Shown in pieces: positions 34,495 to 47,200 of a DNA stretch of 64,000 bases. A program made the position numbers and the translations under genes. Every line of letters begins with the position of its first letter. Within the stretch, counting starts at the first letter, position 1. The notes below the pieces were generated by a model that saw nothing but the letters and a program-made list of their open reading frames with translations, was not told where the DNA came from and did not search any database. The stretch is from Sarcocystis neurona. Lineage: Eukaryota; Apicomplexa; Conoidasida; Eucoccidiorida; Sarcocystidae. The DNA lies in the NCBI GenBank assembly GCA_000727475.1, contig KL647320.1, positions 1-64,000 on the forward strand, in the 5' to 3' direction.

Positions 34495-37400
34495 CGGCAC
34501 TTCTTGTGCTGTTGAAACAGCTGCTGCTGCCTGTCTCGCGCTTCTCCTGATGGTTCTCCCTGAGTTGCTGCTGCTGCTGTTGCTTGGTGTTGCTACTGCT
34601 GCGGCCCTCCCGTGTTGACGCTGCTGCCGCTGCTGGTTCCTCTCCGGCGCTTTCGTTCCTGATGCTGCTGTCGCTGCTGTTGCCGTCCTTGCTGCTGCTG
34701 CTGCCGCCGCGCACCGGCTCCTACACGCTATTGTTGCGCGCTCTGCTGCTGCCGCTGAAGCACCTGACGCTCACGCAGCCCGTGCAGACGCACCTGCAGC
34801 TGCTGCAGCAGGATGGTTCATCAGCGAGACGGCGGCATTCGTAGATATATTTCTTGAGGTCTGTGGCTATGTTTTTCTGCTGTTGCACCCTCCTGTGAAT
34901 ATCTCTTTTCTAATGGACGCATATGCATGCGTATGTTTGTGTCTGCGCACGTATGTGTATTTTACAGACGAGAGAAACAGAAGAAGAGAAAAACCGGATA
35001 GTGCGGAATGGCGTACTCTTGCGTAGTGCAACTTTATGATTAACCTAATTTGACATAACGCAGTATGTATTAGCGCTTCTCCAACTTTGCGAATGCAGAA
35101 CAAGACGTGGACATTGCATAACCCTACACGGAGAACTACGCACCAGCATCACACAGATCTTGTCACATTCGCCTACACTGGCCAACGATCAGAGAGTGTT
35201 GAACCGAGGGGCACGCATACGTTTGGATACCAAGAAATATACGTGAACAGCTTGGGGTTCCGACCAGTGCAGATGTACGTATGCACAGAGATACACACGC
35301 GCATGAAGGTAAGTATTTACATGTATGTTTGCGTTGCAACGTAAATGTTGCTTCTTACAATGTAGGCTGTATACGTGCGTACTCTCCGAAAATGAATGTA
35401 TCTTTGCCTGGTTAAACAATAGACACGTGCGGAGAGCTGCTTGTGCACACGTTTGTTAGAACTTGACGCGTGTGTACGGCAAGTCCTCTTCGGTACAAGA
35501 GGTGTACACATTGGAGCTTCCTCTGTGCGCCGGAATCTCTGTGTGTGTACCACGGACGTGCATGCTGTTAACCTCCACACTTGAGCACGTTTACATATAT
35601 CGGATTCTCACAAACGACATGGCTACGTATGTCTGTGTCTCTCCGTGCGTACATACGTCTATGTACATGTTCTGTGCCAGGAATCCAGGTGGATAGTTTT
35701 CCGCCTTCTGAAGAAAAAAATATGTTTGTATACGATGATTTTTGAGGAAGTGTATATACGTGTATGTGTAAGTATTACTCACCGTACTGAAAACTCTATG
35801 TGCCGTTCTGCATGCGCACTTGATGTGTCGCGCTGGATTGCAGACGTGCACATCCGCATTCGCTACTGCTTCCTCCAAGAACATTTATTTCGAGGTATCA
35901 TTGCCCCTTTGACGTCTACATGGTCGCGTGTTCCGTTCCGTAGAGAGAAAGGCACAAGCGAAGCCAGCAGCTACGTGTCCTGGCGGCAGCACGCTGGTAA
36001 CGAGGTGTCCGTACACCCCCGGACGTGTGTGTGGAGGCTGCTATCAAGTAAAGACACAGTCGCAGGGAACAGAAAAGTAATCTAAAAACATAGTTGCGCA
36101 GCTGGCAGTCATGCACAAATAACGTCCTCGCTAGTGCGTGTAGTGGTCAGGTATCGTCACACACTGTTGCAGTTGGCTGCAGTTCCTCTCCATCTTCAGC
36201 CACCGGAGCCGCAGTACTACGCACTACGGTATATGTACACTCGAACCACGTCTTTCACAGGGGCAGGAGCCGTGTCGCACCGTGGACGACACTGCGAAAA
36301 TAGACCACCTGCAGCAAGCAAATGAATATGCAAGCAAGCAAGCAAATGAATATGGGTGCAAGGCAACGGTGCAAGCCGTAGGAGAGAACAAGCTACTGCG
36401 CCAGCCAACGTGGCACTACGTTTACAATGTTACTGTTTCTTCTTCGGCTTCTTTTTTCGGTGCTGCTCCAGCAGCAGCTGGTGCTTGCGTCCCTGGTATG
36501 GTAGTCACTTTCGCAGTGAACCTCATTGGTGACCATCCCGTGGCTACATGTCCTACTACTCTCCTGCGTTTCATGCCGTTGGTAGAGTGCTGCTGCTGCC
36601 TTACTGCTGCTGCTTTGCTGCCGCTGCCGTTTTGCCGCTGCCTTGCTGCCGCCGGTTTGTTGCCGTTGTTTTGTTGCTGTTGTTTTGCCGCCACTGGTTT
36701 GCTGCTGCCTCTGCCGCAGTTGTGCTACTGCAGTTTTGCTGCCGCAGTTTTCCTGCCGCTGGTCAGCAGCTGGCGCGACCGTACGTGGTGGGCCGGCGGG
36801 TTTGTACATGAAGCCAAATAGTTACATGTACCCTCGTACATACATATATATACAAGGGAAACATTCTTGCCAACATATGGATGTAGGCACTCTGCGTGTA
36901 CACGTGTATCACAGCGTGCATATACATCACGCACATAAGAGCACCTTATGCGGTACCTATAAGCAGAGGAACAAATCTGTGTGCAACACTCATAATCTGT
37001 TGAACGCGTATACTCAGTTGAGAGTAGAATCTCCTCTATACGTTCGCGAACAGCATCTACACGTGCGTTTATATTGTATTCAAACACTTGTATGTGCCTA
37101 TATATTAATACTTGCCGGAGCAGCTGCTACAGTACGTGTATGTACATGAATGCACGCGTACAAACGTGTACATTGACTAGTATGCTGATACATACAGGAT
37201 CTACAAAGTGAAGGAAGGAGAAAATTATAGAATGTCCAAAACTGGCGACAATTCATAAATTAAGTGTCACGCTCGTACACACTAGTCTTTCCCAATTCGA
37301 CAGCAACCGGGGATGAAGGAGTCCCGTAAAGTTTCATTTTGGAGAAGAAAGGCGGGCAGCAGCAGCAGCAGGGGTAAAGCGGAATTCAATGGCTTTTTGA

Positions 37401-39899
37401 GTTCCATGCTGCACGCACAATGCAGGAAGGAGGCGAAAAAAGGTCCCTTTGACAACGAATTCGGCATCAACATCCCTTCGTGGCCAGCCACCTGCATAGA
37501 AATTTAAGAAGGCGGGAAAGTACAAACAGACACACACTTGTATATACACGTGCGTGTGTATAGATGTCTGCACTGGAAAGGACACGTTTGTCCACGCCAC
37601 CTGCATCGAGCACCACAGAAACAAGTACACAGAGAGGAAGGTGCATAGACAAGTGGAGTCAAGGAAACATAGGTGTAGGTGGATGAAGAGACCTGGGGGT
37701 AGCAGGACGTCAACTCAGAAGATCTCGAGTGGGGCAGTTATTTTGCATCTGTCAAAGTGTGTCTTTTTCATACAATACGTATAAGCGCCTTGGTGCGTTC
37801 TGTAGCAACCTTGAACGCGGACACCGGAGGGGGTACAACTATGCATACACTGAAGCCCGTGAGCTAACAGTGTTACATGAGCAGTGATAGATAGTATGCA
37901 CACATGCGAAGTTCGATTTGAGGTCTGTTTGTCGATGAGTCTGTGCATCGACGTAAATTATGCGTGCATAGACGCACCCGTGCAGACAGGCAGGACCACG
38001 TGTGGGTGACGCATGTCTTAATATGTAACACAGGCACTCATCGGTGTATGGACATATGTAGTATCCACATACGCGTATATATGAACTTGCACAGGGTCTG
38101 CTCTTTTCACGCTCCTGCCCGTTCTTTGGATGTAGTCCTCACTCTGACATGCATCGAATGCGTTTACCAGTCACTCTCACATATAGGTGTATACCTTACA
38201 GCATAGCGCAGCCTATACAAAAGCGCGTATATGTGCGGATTTGTTTGTATGCGGGAATGTATGTGACACGCACGACTTAACAAAAAATTCTTTCCTTGGC
38301 AGTCAGTGAGACTTCGCCAGTACAGCTGCGGCCTTGAAGACAGTCCTCCTAGGGATGTCTTTGACATTGTATCGCTGAACGCTGGAGCTGTTGTTACCCA
38401 TGGACGAGCGTCTACTACTTAGTAGAGCTGAACAACAGGAGGCGACTGCACAGCAGCAGCCGCAGCAGAGAATAAACCGCACTGGCCAGGACCGCAGTAG
38501 TGGCAAAAACATCCGAGCGGTGGCAGCATACAGCGGCAATTTCAACATACGAAGGACGGCAGCATTACTTGAAGGCTTGACTGCAGCTGCCTCTTGAAGT
38601 AAAAGCTGTCTACTCTATCACCTGCGTCCTATTTCCCAGACATTACGACGTTGCTCGCATGCGACGCAAATCCTCGTCGGTTCTCGCAGGTGATGCAAGG
38701 ACCACCACGGTGCTTGTATTGATGCGAATTCTTTCAAGCCAGTTTCGCGTGATGCAAGTGGTGGAGTCGGGGATAGATATGTGTAAACGTGTAGTTATAG
38801 TCGTACTCGTGTTGGCAGCCGACTCTGTCACTCTACCACACATGTAGACGCAAGCGTGGAAGCTGGAGTGCTACACGTCTGGGATGTACGAGGTCATGCG
38901 TGGTAGAACGGTCAGCAGCATGATTACTACTCTGAAAGCCTCGCTTCGTTGTCACTAACAGGCAAAAGGGGAGAGTTTCACTTGTATAATATCTGCACAG
39001 ATTCGTGTACCCAGCAGCGTGTCCTTCCGCATTGTGCCACTAATTGGAGGAAAGCTTGCAACAGTTGACGCGTTTTCATTCTCTCATTAGACATCCAACG
39101 TTGATGTCCTTTAATGAGTGGAGAACGGGTTTAGTTGTTCGATTAATGAACCACAGGTTCCCGTGTTCTTGCCTTTCGCTACTACAGGACACAAGCTACC
39201 CGGTAATTACGCGTGGAGGTGTCGTGGTCGACGGGAGTACTATGTGGTACTCAATTATTTCCAGAAAGTATCTGAACCGTAGCGCAAGGTCCCACATCCC
39301 CATCTGGCATCAGCGTCCTTAGCGATGCAGCATTCTGTACATTGAATTCTTTGCACTTAGGACGAATTTTTACAGTGAATGTCGTAACTGATTGCTAGTC
39401 TGGACGCCGGGACAGAGAATTCAGGCGTTACGGTCTAGTTTCAGTGGACTACATTTAAGAGTCTTTAAGATGTCAAAACCGGAAGAATAGAGGACGTGCT
39501 GGCGTACTTTGTTTGTAGGGGGGCACGCATGACACATGATTATCTGCATAGAGTATTCCGTCCCAAGCAGCTGCGCGATTGTTCTCTTGCGCGTATACGC
39601 GTGTGACTGGAGAAACCCCCGTAGCACTAACTGCTGGTTGGGTAGGTGTGCGCGGACGGAAGCACGTAACTGCCCGCAGGCATCTGTTTGTGCAGCTGCA
39701 TCATGCCATCACTCGAGTGGACCACGTTGGACAGCGCATGGAAGATGTACAAAAGTATGCCAGCGTGCTAGTCGAATAAGCCCAGCAGAGCAGGAACACC
39801 AGTAGTAACACTCCTCCTCTTCGAATGCTGAGCACTCCGCCCTCCCCAAGCTTCTTGTATATTCACCATTACTGGCGTCTCTGAGGTGGACACGTCCCT
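34495..39899. other. Intergenic region, 5' side of the methyltransferase gene
   Basis: A CTG tract (34440-34830) leads into mostly unique sequence. No gene is recognised. Low-confidence open frames include 36282-36821 plus (179 codons, with a Cys/Leu run from a triplet tract at 36575-36770) and 38391-38597 plus. The promoters of the two divergent genes should lie in 34.5-43.0 kb, but no core promoter motif is evident. Confidence 0.4.
37313..37507 (+). CDS. Unassigned open frame or exon, strand uncertain
   Basis: A 64-codon plus frame starts ATGAAGGAGTCC and reads KVSFWRRKAG, FNGFLSSMLHAQCRKEAKKG, GINIPSWPATCIEI. The opposite strand is equally open: after a good acceptor (TTTCTATGCAG) it reads VAGHEGMLMPNSLSKGPFF then ASFLHCACSMELKKPLNS. 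I recognise neither. The segment is unique and not repeat-driven, but no partner exon could be found on either strand. Confidence 0.15.
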   Translation: MKESRKVSFWRRKAGSSSSRGKAEFNGFLSSMLHAQCRKEAKKGPFDNEFGINIPSWPATCIEI

Positions 39900-40910
39900 T
39901 AATCCGCTTCTGTCCTCCCCTTTTAATAGGCTTTCTTTCCCTGGTAGACCGTGCTTGACAAAGATGGTCGCGCTGCCTTCACTGCGTTGACGTCGTCAGA
40001 GTCTGAAAAGAAGATTAGGCCTTTCGCGAGCTGGGTGTTAACGCAGTTCGTTGACTCACATGCTGCTGTGTCTATCAGGTGTACATATACCGCAAGGAAC
40101 TTGACTGTCCTGCCGAAGGTTTTTCACTCCGTCGATCGCCACAAGGTCGGTGCGCTTGAGGTACGCGGTCATCCTGAAACCCGCCGCTGACTCCAGCTGT
40201 ACCACTGGTGAGCCGTTAGCTGTGTTGCTCGGGGAGCATCGACCCACGATAGCGTGACCAGTCTCAACTTCGTTTCCTGTTTATACAGCGTAATTCTCAG
40301 AGGTCTGCTCGGCAGTGCTGTTCTGATTTGTTTCCCAGCCAGCATACCTACGAACATTAAAGTTACCATCCGTGGGACGGATCGTCGCATGTACGGCATG
40401 GCAGAGGCGTGCGTGTCGCGCCTGCTGCTCACCAGGCAAATGTATGTACAGTTCGTGCGGACACGACGGTGATACTGGTGGGCCACAGCAACAGTTCTCT
40501 CATCTAAGTATACAACTTTTTGCAATTGTGCGTGCAGGTGTTAAAATATGGCTGAACTTAGGTGTGCTTGAATTCTGCAGCTTTCTTTCCGTCGTGGGTG
40601 ACCTGAGGTGCACGTGCAGGTGGAGTGCGCCGGAGACGTGTTTTACGCATTGTAGACACGCTTCACCTTCAACTTGAACTGTATTGCACTAGTCGAAGCT
40701 CATGCTGCCGTGGTAGATCAACAAACGCGGCAAATATTTTGCGTTCACCGTTCTGGTCAAAAAAAGGCGGCGCAACACTAGGCAGACGTCTCGTGGAAGG
40801 ACAAGTGAAAACGGATACAAAGATCTGCGTAACTGCATAGCGCGACGTGTACATTTTGTTCGCGTGACCCGCGCGCAGTCTCGACATGCTTACACAGTAG
40901 TACACCATAT
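39900..40910 (-). mobile_element. Ty3/gypsy-like reverse transcriptase-RNase H relic
   Basis: Minus-strand frames give the family blocks in the right order and roughly the right spacing. FAAFVDLPRQHELRL resembles the palm block 'fs.lDL.sgYhQi.i'. About 72 codons on, VVYLDERTVAVAHQYHRRVR corresponds to the YLDD active-site block and the following 'H..Hvr'. About 50 codons further, FVGMLAGKQIRT corresponds to 'FLGh....Girt'. Next comes SPVVQLESAAGFRM with TDLVAIDGV and QDSQVPCG, like 'sPvL..pd..pF...TDAS..AigGvL.Qd' of RNase H. DD has become DE in the catalytic motif, and stops and frameshifts separate blocks, so the element is dead. Confidence 0.6.
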
Positions 40911-41790
40911 ATTTATAGTCTGCGAAGAGGTACTATTATACGTTCTGCCGTCTTCGACATGTGGAATTTCAGCTGGTATACGAAACAACGACCGTACCAA
41001 ATAAGTCTGACCCACTGCGCTCGCGTTAGAGGAATAATCTGACATTGCCGCAGCGGTTTTGGACTACCAACCAATATGCGTCCAACAAGATCCTATTTCT
41101 GCCTCGCTTCGGGAAAACGCCATACATTGCAACAAGGAGCGAGCTTGCGTGCCTTGCTCCCCTCTCCTTTCTTTTCAGCACACAGCCTGCCGGCGTGCGT
41201 GCACGTAGGCATGTTTGTGTAGTACTATGCAGAAGTCCTATACGTACAGGAACATCTCAGGAAAAAGCGTGTATAGTCGTACAATCGCTGCACGTATCAA
41301 TTTCAATATTTCTTTCTCTCTATCCGTTAATGCCTACACTTCTGCACGAACGTTTGTAAATCGTATACGTATTGATGATTATACCCCTTCCAAATCAATG
41401 CGAAGATTCAGTCTTCATGGCAAGTTAGAGCATCCTCTTCTACAGTTGTAGCCCTCAACGAATCGTTTTCAAGACGTGCACGAGCGACCCTCAACCCTCT
41501 GTGACACACTCGTTGACGCTATTTCTAATTATACGGCAAACATTCATGAGCGTGCCTTTTTCTGCATGCCGATGTGTTAAGCAGACTTCTACAAACATCC
41601 TTTTCAATCGTAGTGTATAGGTGCGTGCGTAGTTACAAGTCTGGAATGTACAGTGAGTATGTTTGTGTTCCGCAGAATGTGCTTACTCTCCGGTGCTGCG
41701 TCGTGTCGTGTCAAGAAATGCTAGCGTCCGTAACCTGCCTGATTTTTAAAGAGCATTGAAGCTGATTCTAGAGGTGGAATGAAGATATCG

Positions 41791-42212
41791 CTAAAGCGAA
41801 GCTTTCCCATGTCTACGCTTTCGACACAGTACAACAGCTGGTGAAGAAAGATAGAAAGTCTGTTCTAGGGTAATTTCCTGTTGAGATGTTACGGTACAGT
41901 GAATGAGTCCGACGTGCGTGAGTTCCTTGCTCTCTTGAATGCAATACAAAACCTGGCAATCTTCGCCATATTCATCGGTGGAATTCCTCACCGTACAGTT
42001 CCACTACCGAGTGACCGCTTTTCCCGTGCTTTTGACGGCACTTTCCTGTTTTTTGCAGACGATCGAAACACACCAATTAGTGACCGTATTTTCTTCTGGG
42101 CACATTTGACCATATACTCATTTGTGAAATCTACCAATTTTGCCACTTTCCCTATGCTTTTGCTCACTTGAGTACGTGTTTGCCTGCAGCTTAAGGCCCA
42201 GAGACGGAGCAC
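41791..42212 (-). mobile_element. Possible upstream part of the same retroelement relic
   Basis: Two minus-strand frames (42212-41988 and 41991-41791) join with one frameshift and read KVAKLVDFTNEYMVKCAQKK then STDEYGEDCQVLYCIQESKE. The composition looks protein-derived and the position is upstream of the palm block in element orientation, as expected for protease or the start of reverse transcriptase. I see no diagnostic motif. Confidence 0.2.
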
Positions 42213-43026
42213 ATTTCTGCTGGTATGTGCTGCCTCTACACATCAAAGTTTCTAGGGTGTGCTGCTGGCTAAGCAGGCTCCTTTAGGTATTTTCTTTTTT
42301 CCCACTGCTGCGCTGCTCGTGTCTCCGTTACTGCTTCCCTCCCGCCCTCTATGACTTCTTCGCATATTTTGCCATCCCCTACTTTCACGCACTAACTGCA
42401 CAGTTCACAAAACTTTTCAACGTGAACTGGAGTGTCTGCAAAATTTCATGTTATTCTGCTGGCTACTCTCAGCTCTATCAGATCTTGAGTCTAGAAAGTC
42501 GATGTTGTATTTCGCTTATCCTTAGGGCTGCCTGTCACCTGCTGCGTACCCTCGGGCAAGCGTTCCCTGTTTTTCTTCTCTCAAGAATCAACCTGATGCG
42601 GAAAGGATCCTCTTTTTTCCTCCGGTCTCCACCTTCATTCTCTGGGGGAGTGTGCTTTGTTCTCTATTCAGTTAGCCCCTTCAATATTCCTTACGTCCTT
42701 TGACCATTCTTCGTACGACGTTCTTCCTTGTCTTCGTTGTTATTGTATGTACTTTAGTTGTAGGTGGGTAGAACCAAAATACCAGCACCACCGTTTAAAC
42801 GTCTCTCGTTTTCCGCGGCCGGTGGCCGGTTCTGCCCCTTTTTCCTCTGTCCGTGTTTCTTGTTCGACAGCCTGAAAAAAGAAGTTGAAAAAGAAGTCTT
42901 ACTTGTCAACTGCTTCTCGATGCAGGTGCTGTTCTAAAGTGAGATAACCAATCCTACTTATTAATACCAACCTCACACTTAGGATCATACTGACATTTGT
43001 ATCAATCGTATCCATTGCCTCTCAAA
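42213..43026. other. Upstream region of the methylcitrate synthase gene
   Basis: Unique sequence without microsatellites and with pyrimidine-rich stretches (42290-42350, 42600-42640). An in-frame TGA at 42991 lies 36 bases before the chosen ATG. No TATA-like or initiator element can be named with confidence. Confidence 0.4.
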
Positions 43027-44224
43027 ATGCTTATTCGAGTACCTTCCACTTCAGTGCGTCTTCGTCGCTTTTTCTTCGCTGCACGCGTAACAACACCTGA
43101 GCAGCTAGCGGTGCGGCATGGAAGGTTCGGGCGTATCACTTTCGAGGAAGAATGTTTTCCGTGTTGCTGTCCGTCCTCCTCTCTATGTCCTCCGTTTCCC
43201 TCTTGTCCCCGGCTCGCTGACTTCATGCGAAAAGGCGTGAGTTCAACCTTCGCGAATTCTGTGTGGCATCAACACAGTATCCTGCCTCCCTTCAGCTCTT
43301 GCTACCGTGCCACTCCGACCGCAGCACCGAGTGTAGCAGCTGAGGTACCACAGGACACGCGGCGCAACAGGATAGCAACAACAAGAGCCGCCGCAGGAGG
43401 AAGATCAACTGCAGCAGCAGGAGCATCACCAGTAGCAGTGCGAAGAGGGGCAGAAACCGCAGCGGCAACAGTGGAAGTGGGAGAAAGAACAGACACGACA
43501 GCAGTCAAAGCACCAGACGTAACGGCAGCCGCCACCGATGCAGTGGGAACAGCGTCAAATCCAGCAGAGGTAGCCGCTCAAACGGCTAACCTTGCAACAG
43601 CGGCAAATACCGCTGCACGTACACCTTTCATTGGTCAAACTTTCCTTCAAAAGACACTCTGTGTTCCGACGCGACATCTCGGTCAGGTTTTTCTCTCCCG
43701 TGCGCTGCAGCACAAACGGGAGACGGTGAAGAACGCTGTTTCACTTCGCGCAGAAACACGCCGCATAGGTGAAGACACCATGTGGACGTGCGACGACGGG
43801 AGACGAGACAGCGACGTGTGTTCGCCCTTCCCGAGAAGAGAGCGCGACAGCCCTCACTGCACGCACAACAACAGCAAGCGCGTCTCCAGCAGCATCAGAA
43901 GCAACATGGCGTCCATCAGCGGCAGCATTAGCAACAGCAGCAGCCCTCTGCCTCATAGCTGCGCCATCAGCAGCAGCGCGGCCGTCCCCCCTCTTACACC
44001 CGGCAACAAGACCACCAGCAGCACTTCCGTCTCTACCACGGCGCTGACTACACAGGATAGCAGGGCATCAACTCTCGCATTATCAGAGGCTGCGGCTGCG
44101 TTCTCTCCCGCTTCCACGTATTCGTCTGTTCCGTCTTTCCCTTCTCTTCCTATCTTCTCTCCTGGACTCGAAGGTGTCATCGCTGGCGAGTCGGCTGTAT
44201 GCACCGTTTCTGCGGAAGGAACTG
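43027..44224 (+). CDS. Methylcitrate synthase gene, exon 1
   Basis: The start ATG is preceded by an in-frame TGA 36 bases upstream. The exon encodes the presequence, an Ala/Thr- and Ser-rich extension of about 350 residues with no known domain, and the first catalytic-domain strand [20 protein letters not shown]. The donor is ACTG|GTCAGG (phase 1), weaker than average, but the junction rebuilds [15 protein letters not shown] exactly. Confidence 0.85.
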
Positions 44225-47200
44225 GTCAGGCTTGGATCGTCGAAGCACGCGGGCCCGTACTGGTGCCCTGTACACATCGGTCCCACCTCTGTAGAGAATA
44301 GGTGTAGATGTCTCTACGAGTATCTGTCTTGCTCTCTCTCTGTCTCTGTACTGTGAGTTTTTTTGTACGTCCGCCGTATGTGTATACACGTTGTCTACGT
44401 GGACGTATATGCGTATACGTGTAGGTAAATATATTGGAAGAGTACTAGAAAGATAGAAGAGAGGTGAATAGACAGGGAGATAGACAGTGGGTACACTTAT
44501 GCAGGTGTCCGTACGTGTGCCGTCTATCTTCATAGGTATACATGCATATATGTATTGGATATATATAAATGCGCATGCGGCCGTGTACACATATGTCGTG
44601 TGTATCTAAACACAGCCATGTACGTACGGATGTATAGAGATACGTATACCTGTATTTGTACATACTGATATACAGGCAAGTGTGTTTAGCTTAAGATGCC
44701 CTGTATGGACGAAGAAAGTACTTAGACGCGTCTGTGCCTACACGTGGAGCTCCGTGGGCAAAGGCTCTTTCGAGTGACGCAATCACGCATGCTGCGGAAG
44801 TGTGGCTACGTGCGATCGGGTCGGAGTGTACGAAGACATGAAATGAGGTGTAAGTACACCTCTTAGATGTTTTTGTCGGCTCCTTCATACGGCATGAGAA
44901 GGAGAAAGACGTAGAGAGGTCAACCGGGAGAGACAGGAAGTCATCGCTGATAATTCTGTAAATACACGCACGTCCACTCGTATTCATATATATATATATG
45001 TATCCTCTTCTGTCTCAATTACCGTTTTGCATATTCATGAGAATATTCACTTGTGTCTCTCGCTTCGTGTATAGAGGCAGGCAGGAAGAGAAAGGGGAAG
45101 TATTTGCCACCACCTGTCGACGTTCTCTTTTTTGGGTAAACGACGACCGTCGCTAGCACCGCCTACGAGACAGACGCACACAAACTGACACACATACACA
45201 TACGTAATCACCTACGTATACATAAGGAGACAGCTAGATGCGTACGCAAAAACATACGCGTGTTTATATGCAATTCACTGGTGTACATTTATACGTATGT
45301 ATATGTGTATGTGTAAGCTGCAGGTGCAGTTTTTGCATGGATGCTGTTGATTCGCCAGGGTACTGCGCCCGCAGTCCCCAGTGGCAGCTGTTGCTAGCGC
45401 TGTCCATCGCTGTTGCTGCCACTTTTCATTCTTGCTGCAGCACCCGTTCTCTTTTTGCTGCTGCTGCCCTGCCCGCACCGTCGCAGCACTGCCCGCGGTT
45501 GATGCTGCTGTGTTCACTGTTGCAGCGCCTCCCCTCTGCTGCTGCTTTTGCGTGGCGGCTGCTGCTGCTGTTGTGTATACTGCTTCTACTCCGGCTGCCG
45601 CGCTTCCTGCCGCTATCGGCCCCTGCTGCTGCTGCTCCTCACCCTGCCTATGCGCTTGAGGCTGCTCTTGACTGCTGCTGCCGTTTGAGCTTCGTGCTGC
45701 AGCTGCTCTCCTCTGCTGGCGTTACTCGTCTTTTTTTCAAGTTGGATTGCTGCTGCATCTGCTTCCTACTGCTGCACCCGCTGCTGTCGCGCGCTGCGGG
45801 TGTCACTCCTACGGCAAGCCCTGCTGGGCTAACTCTGTTCCCAGCGCTTCGCTGCTCTCGTGGCAGGTTCCTGCTACTGCTGTGCCGTGCTGCTATGGCA
45901 GCTGCTGTTCTGCAAGTCTCCTTCCGTTCTTTCTTCTTCTTCACTGTCTGCCATTGCTGCTGCGACTCTCCCTTCCTCTCTACTTTCAACCTCGTGTGCT
46001 TTTCTTCCCACGTAATTTCAGTATATATTCACACGAGCACACACGTGTGGATATATATGTATATATATTCATAAGTTGATACGGAAGAGACAGATACAAA
46101 TATCTGGATATACATATATATAGACTAATACACACAACTCAAGCATCTGTATGTACAAATATATATATATATATATGTAGACATGGGAAAATCCGTACGT
46201 ACATAGCTCTATTGCAGAGTCGCTATTATTAACGAGGTCCCTACATTTGTTGTCGGAAGTTGTTGACTTTAAGACCCTCCGGGTATTCATCTATCTAATG
46301 TCTGTAGAACTTTTTTCTTGTGAGTTTTTTCTGTCTTCTTGCGTCTTGTTGTCTTCTGTTCACTTTGTGTTCCTTCTTCGATTTTCCTCTTATTCTTCGC
46401 CTTGTCCCTCTATACGCTGCCGTGATTTTCTCTCTCTGGTTCTTGCGCCGAGTGCCTTTTTCATTTTGCTTCCTGCTCAACAGTTGTCTTTCTCTCTACT
46501 TTCTTCGTGTGACTCCTGGACTTCTGCAGGACTCTGCTACCGCGGATATCCCATAGAAGAATTGGTAGCAGCAGCAACTTTCGAAGAAGTGCTGTTTCTG
46601 CTGCTGAAGGCGAGACTGCCGACGAAAAAGGAACTGCAGCAACAGCAGCAAACCATCGCTGCAGCGCGCCGTCTCCCACCTCCCCTCGCCAAAGCTCTCG
46701 AGTGTATCCCCGCGCATGCGCACCCCATGGTAAGGAGACAAAGAAGACAAAAAAGGATAGGAAGAAGAAGGAAAGGAGGAGAAACGTGCGGACGAGGAGT
46801 AGAAGAGGAAGGGGAACAGAACGAAGAAGGAGAAAGGGAAGAGGTCTGGGAGCAGGTGGTAAAACAAGAGTATATACTGTTGCGAGTGAAAGAAACAGGA
46901 GAAGGAAGAGAAGAGAAAAAAGGGCGAGGAAGGAGGGGACAGAAAAGAGAGGACAAGAAAGGGAAGAAATACGAAAGAGGAACAGCGGTAGAAGGCCTGT
47001 GTGAAGTTCTCCTGTGCTCAGCTGAAAAAAGAAAAGCAAAAGGATTGACAGAAGTAGAACACGAGAAAGAGGAAGAGGAGAACAGCAATGAAAAGACAAT
47101 ATTACTCTGTGTGGAAGGCTGAGATGCGTAGATATGCACAGATGTATCTGCGAATACAGACTGCTGTATAAACACGTGAATATATGCGGAGAGCCAAGAT

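Noticed and set aside
40056..40247. Reading of the minus frame as an integrase zinc-binding domain
   Set aside because: Spacing to the YLDE block fits RNase H (TD, then AIDGV and QD) better than an integrase.
45238..46074. 278-codon plus frame inside synthase intron 1
   Set aside because: Leu/Ala/Cys runs from CTG repeats; the exon 1-exon 2 join is exact without it.
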